Shown here one piece after another: positions 13,090 to 18,958 of a DNA stretch of 18,958 nucleotides; position 1 is the first letter of the stretch, and each line of letters opens with the position of its first letter. The translations under genes and the position numbers were made by a program. The notes below the pieces were generated by a model. The model was not told the DNA's origin. It worked only from the letters and a program-made list of their open reading frames with translations, and searched no databases. The stretch comes from Streptosporangiaceae bacterium (GTDB lineage: Bacteria > Actinomycetota > Actinomycetes > Streptosporangiales > Streptosporangiaceae): assembly GCA_030043395.1 (NCBI GenBank), contig JASHXW010000033.1, forward strand, positions 1 through 18,958. Reading direction: 5' to 3'.

Positions 13090-14607
13090 TCAGGCTGGGA
13101 TCAGGTAGGAGTCCAGGTGCCGGTCCACCGCGTCCAGCCCTGCCGCGCCGGTGGTGTTCGCGCGGAAGCCGATGTACCCGTCCGGCCGGACGAGCACCAG
13201 GCCGGAGCCGGCCAGGCCCGCACGCCGAGGGTCAGTGCTAGCCCTGATGATGTCCACCAGGCCGCGCCACCTGCGTCGGAGTTGCTCCAGGCCAGCTGCC
13301 TCCACCTCCCCGAACGCCAGCAGGTGGTGTTCGGGGCCCGCCAGCTTGCACCGGTCAGGCAGCCGCTCGCCTGGCGCGGGGCCCGGCGGCAGGGGGCTGC
13401 CGGGGTCGGCGTACTCGCCGGTCAGCGGGCTGTCGGCGTAACGGATGTCGAGCATGGACCGCGAGCGGACCAGCGAAGCCTTCTGCTCAAGCCCTGGCGG
13501 CGTGCTGCTGACTCCGCTCCTGGCCGACTCGACCGCGTCGTGCGCGACCTTGTGCAGGTTGTCTGATACCGCCAGGACGTGCTCGTCGGCGGCCTGCCGT
13601 TCCGAAGCGAAGCTCTCGATCAGTCCTGGCCGCGCCCGGCCGGAGAGCCGAGCCGCCAGCTTCCAGGCCAGGTTATTGCCATCGTGCAGGCCGGAGTTCA
13701 GGCCCTCCCCGCCGAACGGGCTGGACAGGTGGCCGGCATCGCCGAGCAGGAAGCGCCTCATGCCGTACAGGCGCCCGGCGATCCGCCGGTGCATGCGGAA
13801 CGGCGAGGCCCAGCCGACGTCGGTCAGCTCGACGCTGGACCCGGCCCGGCGGCCCACGCTCGCGGCGACCGAGGCAAGCGACGTGTCCTGCTCCAACCGG
13901 CTGGCCTCCTCGCTGTCCAGGTCACCCACGAACGTGATCCAGCGATCATCCGGCAGCGGAGCAAGCAGCACGTAGCCTTCCGGGCTCGCGATCAGGTTCG
14001 AGCTGTCCCTGGGCAGCGACCCCGAGACGGCGACGTCGGCAGCCAGCGCCGTGCCCGGATAGGTGGCGCCCGCGAGCGTGGCATCCATCGATGCCCTGGT
14101 GATGCTGTGTGCTCCTCCGGCGCCGATCACCCATGCGGCTTCGGCTGCCTCGTGCGATCCGTCGGGCTTCTCCAGCCCGACGAGGACGCCGTCGTCGCGC
14201 TCGCGCATCGAGATCGCCGTGACGCCGCGCTCGACCGTCCCGCCCAGCTCGGCAAGGCGCCTGGCCAGGATTTCCTCGGTCCGCCACTGCGGCAGGTTGC
14301 ACTGGTACTCCCACTCGCAGCCAGTTCCTGCCAGCGCGAGCTCGCTGACCAGCGCGAGCTCGTGGTCGAGCACCCGGGCGAACTCCAGGTGCACCGAGTC
14401 AGCCAGGATCGGGCCCGCCGCGCCAGCCTGGGCGAGGATCTCGATGGTCGCGGGCTGCACGGCAGTAGCCCGCGCCTGCCGGTGCGGCTGGAGTTCCCGC
14501 TCGACCACGCGCGCGCGCACGCCGCGCCTGGCCAGCTCGATCGCAGCGAACAGGCCAGAGGGCCCGGCCCCGATGATCAGTACGTCGTCGCCTGTCGTCT
14601 CGCCCAT
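13090..14607 (-). CDS. FAD-dependent aromatic-ring monooxygenase, complete
   Basis: A 505-aa class A flavoprotein hydroxylase. The FAD/ADP motif is VLIIGAGPSGLFAAIELARR (9-28), with Glu37 at the end of the second strand. The second FAD motif is GDAGHLSSPFGGEGLNSG (289-306), followed by NNLAWKLAARLSG. The middle DG motif reads GAGGAHSITR (162-171): its usual Asp is Gly, which may affect NAD(P)H/FAD handling. The C-terminal region (about 400-505), ending VLVRPDGYIGFRAN, matches the thioredoxin-like extension of the phenol-hydroxylase-like group. Expected chemistry is ring hydroxylation of a phenolic or polyketide-like substrate, which is not determined. ATG 14607 is preceded by GGGG-rich sequence serving as the ribosome site. 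It is homologous to the partial gene at 1-738 but clearly divergent. It is head-to-head with mug across 69 bp. Confidence 0.92.
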   Translation of the reverse strand: MGETTGDDVLIIGAGPSGLFAAIELARRGVRARVVERELQPHRQARATAVQPATIEILAQAGAAGPILADSVHLEFARVLDHELALVSELALAGTGCEWEYQCNLPQWRTEEILARRLAELGGTVERGVTAISMRERDDGVLVGLEKPDGSHEAAEAAWVIGAGGAHSITRASMDATLAGATYPGTALAADVAVSGSLPRDSSNLIASPEGYVLLAPLPDDRWITFVGDLDSEEASRLEQDTSLASVAASVGRRAGSSVELTDVGWASPFRMHRRIAGRLYGMRRFLLGDAGHLSSPFGGEGLNSGLHDGNNLAWKLAARLSGRARPGLIESFASERQAADEHVLAVSDNLHKVAHDAVESARSGVSSTPPGLEQKASLVRSRSMLDIRYADSPLTGEYADPGSPLPPGPAPGERLPDRCKLAGPEHHLLAFGEVEAAGLEQLRRRWRGLVDIIRASTDPRRAGLAGSGLVLVRPDGYIGFRANTTGAAGLDAVDRHLDSYLIPA

Positions 14608-14632
14608 CCCCGCCCCCCGTGACGTGCGAACT

Positions 14633-14638
14633 AGCCTA
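14633..14638 (-). promoter_or_regulatory. Possible -10 box of the monooxygenase gene
   Basis: TAGGCT on the minus strand, 25 bp upstream of the monooxygenase ATG. A weak -35 CTGCCG can be placed 18 bp further out. The same hexamer serves as the likely -10 of marR and mug. Confidence 0.35.
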
Positions 14639-14664
14639 CGAGCCTGGCCCTGCGCGGCAGCCTC

Positions 14665-14676
14665 TAGGCTGGGCCG
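14665..14676 (+). promoter_or_regulatory. -10 box of mug, leaderless arrangement
   Basis: TAGGCT (14665-14670) lies exactly six bases before the mug ATG, the same hexamer and spacing as marR. No Shine-Dalgarno is present, so the mRNA likely begins at the ATG. No good -35 was found. Confidence 0.55.
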
Positions 14677-15282
14677 ATGGCCGCTCCCGCTGACTCTGCA
14701 GCCAGGCTGCCGCGGCCGAGCAGCGCGGAGCTGTCAGCGGCGGCTGACCGCACGATCGCCGATGTCATCGCGCCAGGCTTGCGGGTGCTGTTCAGCGGAA
14801 TCAACCCCGGCCTGTACTCGGCGGCGACCGGGTACCACTTCGCCCGACCTGGCAACCGGTTCTGGCCCGCGTTGCATGCCTCGGGGTTCACTCCCCGCCT
14901 GCTCAGCCCAGCCGAGCAGGGACAGCTACTCGAACTGGGCCTGGGCATCACGAACATCGCTGCCCGGGCCACCGCCCGCGCCGAAGAACTCACGACTCGC
15001 GAGCTGGTGGCGGGCGCTGAGATCCTCGGCGCCAAGGTGCGGGAGTTCCGGCCGCGGTGGCTCGCCGTGGTCGGGGTCAGTGCCTACCGCGTCGCGTTCG
15101 CCGATCGCAGCGCCACCGTCGGGCCGCAGGAACTCCTCATCGCCCAGACGCGAGTCTGGGTGCTGCCCAATCCCAGCGGACTCAACGCGCACTGGAGCGC
15201 GCCCCGGCTCGCGCAGGCGTTCAGTGAGCTGCGGGAGGCGGCGGAGCACCCGGCCGCGCGACCCGGACTGGCGGAATCGTGA
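14677..15282 (+). CDS. mug: G/U mismatch-specific uracil-DNA glycosylase (Mug/TDG family)
   Basis: A 201-aa DNA repair enzyme that removes uracil (and in relatives ethenocytosine or thymine) from mismatches with G, starting base-excision repair. The N-terminal active-site motif FSGINPGLYSAATGYHFARP (39-58) has the catalytic Asn43; GNRFWPALHASGF follows, as in Escherichia coli Mug. The second motif NPSGLNA (165-171) forms the wedge that inserts into the minor groove. There is a short Ala-rich N-terminal extension (1-30) and a poorly conserved tail. Length is slightly above the E. coli enzyme. It is divergent from the monooxygenase, probably leaderless, and ends before a strong bidirectional hairpin. 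The high GC content of the genome makes deaminated cytosine repair a plausible constant need. Confidence 0.93.
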   Translation: MAAPADSAARLPRPSSAELSAAADRTIADVIAPGLRVLFSGINPGLYSAATGYHFARPGNRFWPALHASGFTPRLLSPAEQGQLLELGLGITNIAARATARAEELTTRELVAGAEILGAKVREFRPRWLAVVGVSAYRVAFADRSATVGPQELLIAQTRVWVLPNPSGLNAHWSAPRLAQAFSELREAAEHPAARPGLAES

Positions 15283-15410
15283 ACTCGGCCCAGTTTCCGT
15301 TGACTCTTCCTGGGCTTCGTACGCCTGCAGCAGGACTCATGTCACGCCGCCACGCCGGGCAAGATCACTGACTGCGGCTGTAGTACTAGATCGCTGCGGA
15401 ACTCGCAATC

Positions 15411-15446
15411 AGAGATGGGGGGCGTCCGACGACGCCCCCCATCTCT
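15411..15446. terminator. Perfect 16-bp stem bidirectional terminator
   Basis: AGAGATGGGGGGCGTC (15411-15426) pairs perfectly with 15431-15446 around the tetraloop CGAC. It sits between the convergent mug gene and the lysozyme-like lectin gene and can serve both strands. Confidence 0.92.
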
Positions 15447-15497
15447 CGCCCTAATCGGGCCACTGCCCATTACCCGAATCGTTGCCGGCGTTCTCCC

Positions 15498-16844
15498 TTA
15501 CGACCACTCCTGATTTTCCGAACCGTTGCAGGCGTACTGCGTTACGGGGTAGCTGGTCGCCGAGGAGCCACCGGTGGTGAGGCAGAACCCGTTGGCATTC
15601 TGGATGGTGAAATATCCATTTGAATCCTGAACAGTGTAAAAGCCCTGATTCGAGCTTCCGTTGCAGGGGTACTGCGTGATGGGGGCGCTGTTCGCCGTGC
15701 TGCCACCGTCGCTGAAGCAGTCAGAGCTCTGCGCACTCACTATCGAGTCCACCTTTGAATAGAACTGCTGATTAATGCTTCCGTTGCAGGTGTACTGCGT
15801 GATGGGGGCGCTGTTCGCCGTGCTGCCACCGTTGCTCATGCACTGACCCGTAGTACGGTTCTTAATGGCTGACGAGGGCATAACGGGGCCGGAAGTGCTG
15901 CCAGGGTCAGAAGAGTTGTGGGTCCCGGACGGCGCGGAGTTGATCGGCTCGTACTGGCCTGGGTCGGCAAGGCCCGTGGCCGCCGGGGTGCTCTGCAGGA
16001 AGGGTTCGTATAGATTCTGGGTGTACGTGGTCCAGGCGCTGAGCCCGAGCTCGTCGTACTTCGCGAGGGCGGCTTCGGCGTTGTTCCAGGGGTCCAGGAG
16101 CTGGTAGTCCTCGCCGTACGCCGACTCGGAATCTCCTGGCGTGATCTGCCACAGGCCCCAGCCCGTCACGGAATAGGCGACGTCCGGCTCGATAGCCCCC
16201 GGTTTGCCGACGTAGCTCTCGGCGTCGGCGATCGCGGCCATTGTCTCCGCGAGTGACGCAGAGCCGCCGGCGTCGATCCAGAAGCCCTCGATGTCGGAGT
16301 AGGTCGTGGCCCCGCTGGAAGCGGCGGGCTCCTCGGGCTCCTGCGAGCGCGGCGCCGGGCCTGAGTTCGGAGCCAGGGGCGCTGCCATGGCCGGCCCCTC
16401 ACGGAAGGTCACGTCGCGCATGAACCCGCGAGGGGTGTGCCCGGTGACGTGCAGCCGTGCTTCGGTGAACAAGACCTTGCCGCCGGCCTCGGCGACCGGG
16501 CGGGTGAGCGTGATCCTGGCGCTGGCGTGGTCCCAGCGCCTGCTTCTGGCGAACGGCACAGCGGCGGTGGCTGTCTTCCAGCTGACCTCGCCGACGGCGG
16601 TCGCGCGCGCCGCCGTCCAGCTTGTCCAGTGCAATTTGGTGGCTAGCTCACCGTAATCGGCGCAGGTCAAGACAATGCTGTGCGGCCGGATGAGCGCTCG
16701 GCCGGTCCCGCAGACCTCGATCTTCGTGGCTCCGGTGCGGTGCGCGGTCGCGGCGCCCGCGACTGCGCCGCCGGCGAGCAGGCCGACCGGGACGGCCATC
16801 GCGGCGATGACTACCGCGACAGCGCGGCGTGAGTTCCTGGGCAT
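15498..16844 (-). CDS. Secreted lysozyme-like transglycosylase with C-terminal ricin-type lectin repeats
   Basis: A 448-aa exported protein. The signal peptide is at 1-33 (MPRNSRR, hydrophobic 8-30, AGAATA). Residues 40-135 are a beta-rich domain with Cys45 and Cys61, of unknown role. A Pro/Glu/Ser linker (150-180) leads to a lysozyme-like fold: MAAIADAESYVG (202-213) with likely catalytic Glu209, and YSVTGWGLWQITPGDSE (224-240), as in SLT/goose-lysozyme-like enzymes. A Ser/Pro/Gly linker follows, then three ricin-B subdomains: GQCMSNGGSTANSAPITQYT (333-352), a second at about 374-404, and a third at 410-448 ending NQEWS at the stop. The QxW positions read QQF, QGF and QEW. It would bind wall or plant polysaccharide and cut glycan strands. 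ATG 16844 has AAGGGAGA six bases upstream; longer in-frame extension to 17114 lacks a signal peptide at its N-terminus and is rejected. Confidence 0.88.
   Translation of the reverse strand: MPRNSRRAVAVVIAAMAVPVGLLAGGAVAGAATAHRTGATKIEVCGTGRALIRPHSIVLTCADYGELATKLHWTSWTAARATAVGEVSWKTATAAVPFARSRRWDHASARITLTRPVAEAGGKVLFTEARLHVTGHTPRGFMRDVTFREGPAMAAPLAPNSGPAPRSQEPEEPAASSGATTYSDIEGFWIDAGGSASLAETMAAIADAESYVGKPGAIEPDVAYSVTGWGLWQITPGDSESAYGEDYQLLDPWNNAEAALAKYDELGLSAWTTYTQNLYEPFLQSTPAATGLADPGQYEPINSAPSGTHNSSDPGSTSGPVMPSSAIKNRTTGQCMSNGGSTANSAPITQYTCNGSINQQFYSKVDSIVSAQSSDCFSDGGSTANSAPITQYPCNGSSNQGFYTVQDSNGYFTIQNANGFCLTTGGSSATSYPVTQYACNGSENQEWS
15654..15832 (-). repeat. Two near-identical 56-bp blocks in the lectin repeats, period 123 bp
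   Basis: 15654-15709 and 15777-15832 match at 55 of 56 positions (difference at 15668/15791). They encode the shared GGSTANSAPITQY segment of lectin subdomains 1 and 2. The 123-bp offset is 41 codons, one lectin subdomain. The third subdomain is clearly diverged at the DNA level. Confidence 0.9.
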
Positions 16845-17150
16845 CTTGTGTCTCCCTTGGGCAGATGAGATCGGGACTGCCGGCCGGGCCTTGTGCGATC
16901 CCGGCTGGCAATCCCTGATCCTTGGCCGCCGGCTCCGCGCCCGCCTACGGCCGCCAGGCCACCTGCGTGGTGGCGTCCGGGACAGGTCCGGGCATGGCCC
17001 GGCGGCCGGGTAGCTGCCCGCCGCACGCAGGTCAGCCCGGCAGGACGGCGCTGAGGGCAGGGCACGGCCGGCTTGATCGGCTGGCGCCTCGCGGCCCGGT
17101 ACGACGCCGGGCACGCTCGTCCACGAGTTTCCCGGTCCCGCGCAGCCGGG
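16845..17150. other. 306-bp gene-free region upstream of the lysozyme-lectin gene
   Basis: Very GC-rich, rich in CCGG-type inverted repeats. Inverted 9-bp arms ACCTGCGTG (16961-16969) and CACGCAGGT (17024-17032) enclose 54 nt that include a 6-bp hairpin CCGGGC-ATG-GCCCGG (16988-17002). CCGG-rich inverted repeats just after the stop of the upstream regulator (17110-17150) could act as its terminator. No clear promoter or known riboswitch was recognised. It probably holds the promoter and a structured leader. Confidence 0.5.
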
Positions 17151-18152
17151 TTAGCTCTGTAACAGCCAGCCGCGCTGCGCGGCTTTGAGTCCTGCCTCGA
17201 ACCGGCTAGAGGCGTTCAGGCGCTCCATCAGGGCTGACATCTGACGGCGGACAGTGCGTGCCGAGATGCCAAGCCTGTTGCCGGCGGCCTCGTCTGTCAT
17301 CCCGGACGACAGGAGTTTCAGTAGTTCCCGGTCCAGGCGGGTCAGGCCCGTCGCGGCGTCGGGCGCGAGCGGAGCGCCGAACGGAATTGCCGCGTTCCAT
17401 GCCTGGTCGAAGACCGCCAGCAATGATCTGACAATACTGACTTCCCTGGTGCGCAGCGCGCCGCCTTTGGTGTTGGCCGGGTCGATGGGTATTACCGCGA
17501 CTCGCCGGTCGAAGATCAGCATTCGCGGCGGAAGGACCGCGGCGGTGCGGACTTGGGATCCGCGGTCTGTCAGCCACCGCGCGTAGGCACGGGTTGGCGG
17601 GTCGTGGCGTGCGCTGTCTTGCAGGAGAGTCAGGATGCTGATTCCTCGCGACAGCGCGTCCGCATTCAGTGGAAGAGCGTTGTCGATGCTGGCCTGGGAC
17701 TGGGCGCCGCCGGGCAGAACTGCCCTGCAATCGGTCCTCATGTCCCTGGCCAGGATCTCCAGCTCCGCCTGGATCGCATCGAGCCCTATCAGACGCCCGT
17801 CTTGCGCTGGCGCGATGTGGTCGCGGCCTGCTGTCTCCAGATAGTCGGCGACCATCTCGGCTACCTGGGTCCGGGCCACGGCCAGTTCCCGTTGCCTAGC
17901 CACTAGCTGCTCTTCCTGCCGGCGCAGCAGTGTCTCAATTCCGATCTCCGGCGGGACGACTCGCAGCCGGCCGTGGACCTCGCGAGACTCCCTCAGCAAC
18001 GCGACTGTCACGAGCTCATCGAGGGCTGCCCTGACCTCGGCGTCAGTGAGTTCCAGGCGCTCGCACAGGCTTGCTACTCCCAGCTGCGGCTCTGCCAGCA
18101 TCAGCCGATAGATGCTCTCCGCTCGCCCGGTAAGCCCGAATACCTCGAGCAT
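17151..18152 (-). CDS. LuxR-family regulator with N-terminal TrmB-like winged helix
   Basis: A 333-aa cytoplasmic regulator. Residues 1-70 look like a TrmB-type winged helix: VFGLTGRAESIYRLMLAEP, then VASLCERLELTDAEVRAALD and VALLRES. Residues 74-107 are a charged helix, likely coiled coil (LLRRQEEQLVARQRELAVAR). The middle (108-260) is an uncharacterised sensor-like domain. The C-terminus (about 271-331) is a LuxR HTH: LTRLDRELLKLLSSGMTDEA, then AGNRLGISARTVRRQMSALM, with the conserved RTVRRQMS recognition helix. Two DNA-binding modules in one chain are typical of an actinomycete regulator class often linked to secondary metabolism or development. ATG 18152 begins the first helix; the ribosome site AGGGG is weak and lies about 12 bases upstream. 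It lies downstream of the second LuxR gene on the same strand, after a 79-bp AT-rich gap. Confidence 0.87.
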   Translation of the reverse strand: MLEVFGLTGRAESIYRLMLAEPQLGVASLCERLELTDAEVRAALDELVTVALLRESREVHGRLRVVPPEIGIETLLRRQEEQLVARQRELAVARTQVAEMVADYLETAGRDHIAPAQDGRLIGLDAIQAELEILARDMRTDCRAVLPGGAQSQASIDNALPLNADALSRGISILTLLQDSARHDPPTRAYARWLTDRGSQVRTAAVLPPRMLIFDRRVAVIPIDPANTKGGALRTREVSIVRSLLAVFDQAWNAAIPFGAPLAPDAATGLTRLDRELLKLLSSGMTDEAAGNRLGISARTVRRQMSALMERLNASSRFEAGLKAAQRGWLLQS

Positions 18153-18231
18153 TCGAACCAGACCCCTGATATCGATTGATACTATCTAACAGCTCATTTA
18201 ATAATCTCATACCAGGATTAGGCAAGACAGC
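18153..18231 (-). promoter_or_regulatory. AT-rich promoter region between the two LuxR genes
   Basis: On the minus strand TTGCCT is followed after 16 bp by TATTAA, a possible -35/-10 pair, then GATAGTATCAATCGATATC. The local AT richness (about 18165-18215) stands out against the neighbours and suggests a separate promoter for the downstream LuxR gene. A short TAGGC/GCCTA inverted repeat overlaps the end of the upstream LuxR gene. Confidence 0.4.
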
Positions 18232-18873
18232 CTACGCGATGATTCCGAGGCGGTAGGCCATTGCCACGGCTTCGGCTCGGTGCCGGGCGCCTAGCTTCCG
18301 GTAGATATTCGAGGCGTGGAACCGTACGGTCCGTACATCGATGCCGAGGTCGCCGGCGATCTTGAAATTGTTCGCGCCGCAAGCTATTGACCTCAGTACC
18401 AGCAGTTCCCGGGCAGTAAGGCTGCCGTGCTCCGCGGCTTGCATGCGGGACCGGCCAGCCAGGTGATCCGCCACGACCCTCGCCATGCACGGAGCGAGCC
18501 AGCCCTGCCCGAACCTGATCGCATCCACGGCCTGCGGGAGCTGGTCCAGGTGGCAGCCCAGGCAGGTCAGCCCGGCAGCGCCTGCACGCAGCGATGACAC
18601 CGCCGCCGTAGCGGTAACGGCGCGCAGCACGACCAGGATCCTCGGCGCGGGGACCGCTGAGAGGCCCTGACTGAACCCGCCGCCTACCCAGACAACCACG
18701 TCCGCGTCCCGCTTCGCCTTTCCTGCCGGGCGGTCCTGAGTCTGAGTCATAAGCCGTACGGAAATGCTAAATCGCCGCTCGCGGGACAAGATCGACTCCA
18801 CCGCGATACGCTCAACTGCTGCCGGGGCATGGATCATGATCCGTGCCGCGTCCAGGTCCGCAGGCTGGGTCAT
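18232..18873 (-). CDS. NarL/LuxR-type regulator with degenerate receiver-like domain
   Basis: A 213-aa protein. The N-terminal 130 residues follow a receiver-like alternation (ARIMIHAPAAVERIAVESIL, then ADVVVWVGGGFSQG, then RILVVLRAVTATAAVSSLRAG, then GAAGLTCLGCHLDQLPQAVD). The strand that should end in the phospho-accepting Asp reads VVVWVGGG, and the acidic pair near the N-terminus is missing, so control by phosphorylation is unlikely. The C-terminal HTH is canonical: LTARELLVLRSIACGANNFK (152-171), then GDLGIDVRTVRFHASNIYRK (174-193). Such atypical response regulators bind small molecules or act constitutively. The start at ATG 18873 is preferred: TAGTGT (18884-18879) lies five bases upstream, suggesting a leaderless mRNA. 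GTG 18912 is an in-frame alternative without a ribosome site. Confidence 0.87.
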   Translation of the reverse strand: MTQPADLDAARIMIHAPAAVERIAVESILSRERRFSISVRLMTQTQDRPAGKAKRDADVVVWVGGGFSQGLSAVPAPRILVVLRAVTATAAVSSLRAGAAGLTCLGCHLDQLPQAVDAIRFGQGWLAPCMARVVADHLAGRSRMQAAEHGSLTARELLVLRSIACGANNFKIAGDLGIDVRTVRFHASNIYRKLGARHRAEAVAMAYRLGIIA

Positions 18874-18958
18874 TACGGACACTAATATTCGCCTCGCTTT
18901 CGATCTCGTCACGCCACCGGCTCAGTATCGGTGACTGCCGGACGGCACTCCACAGAAG
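18874..18958 (-). promoter_or_regulatory. Upstream region of the degenerate-receiver LuxR gene, partial
   Basis: Contains the possible -10 TAGTGT (18884-18879) five bases from the ATG. No convincing -35 is visible, and the region runs off the right edge of the window. Confidence 0.35.

Noticed and set aside
16845..17114. Extending the lysozyme-lectin gene 90 codons upstream
   Set aside because: The extension is Arg/Pro-rich, lacks a ribosome site and would bury the signal peptide that starts at 16844.
18737..18748. TGAGTCTGAGTC resembling the boxes at 8137-8167
   Set aside because: 6-bp period, inside the LuxR coding sequence (codons for Asp/Ser/Gln/Thr), not helically phased.
1..18958. CRISPR arrays, tRNA/rRNA, insertion sequences, phage attachment sites
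   Set aside because: No repeat-spacer pattern, cloverleaf, transposase-like protein or terminal inverted repeats were seen on either strand.

Overview
The window is GC-rich DNA (about 70% in coding stretches, G/C-heavy third codon positions). Its gene families fit a soil-type high-GC actinomycete: secreted alanine-rich proteins, ricin-type lectin repeats, LuxR regulators without partner kinases, and leaderless starts. I cannot name the genus from sequence alone.

Left part (1-5.6 kb), redox and aromatic chemistry. A FAD-dependent aromatic monooxygenase is cut by the left edge. It overlaps tail-to-tail with a tyrosine phosphatase of the Y_phosphatase3 type. Next comes a quinone-oxidoreductase-like dehydrogenase divergent from a MarR regulator. 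Their 97-bp gap holds two tandem imperfect palindromes interleaved with two overlapping divergent promoters, a compact autoregulated switch. Behind marR is the C-terminal remnant of a 3-hydroxyisobutyrate-dehydrogenase-like gene. It runs into a large fusion of maleylacetate reductase with hydroxyquinol 1,2-dioxygenase. These are two consecutive steps of the hydroxyquinol (resorcinol) branch: ring cleavage to maleylacetate, then reduction to 3-oxoadipate. An 18-bp perfect palindrome lies just upstream of the fusion.

Middle part (5.6-12.3 kb), envelope and secretion. A polytopic GT-C-like membrane protein is followed by a convergent 80-aa single-pass membrane protein with a near-perfect Shine-Dalgarno. 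Then come two paralogous secreted Asp-box (propeller-like) proteins on either side of an APC-family amino-acid permease. The first is closed by a very strong hairpin; the permease and second paralog form an operon. Three TGAGTC boxes spaced 10-11 bp lie in the divergent region before the first paralog. This secreted-pair plus permease arrangement is the best candidate for an undescribed system in the window.

Right part (12.3-19 kb). A small secreted NlpC/P60 hydrolase has an unusually AT-rich upstream region. A complete second FAD monooxygenase is divergent from a Mug-type uracil-DNA glycosylase. A perfect 16-bp-stem terminator separates mug from a secreted lysozyme-like protein with three C-terminal ricin-type lectin repeats. 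Two LuxR-family regulators in tandem close the window: one has an N-terminal TrmB-like winged helix, the other a receiver-like domain lacking a recognisable phospho-acceptor.

A recurring trait is very tight convergent junctions: coding ends overlap by 44, 4 and 4 bp, or are 3 bp apart. Only one convergent pair has room for a hairpin. No tRNA, rRNA, CRISPR array, insertion sequence or transposase was seen.
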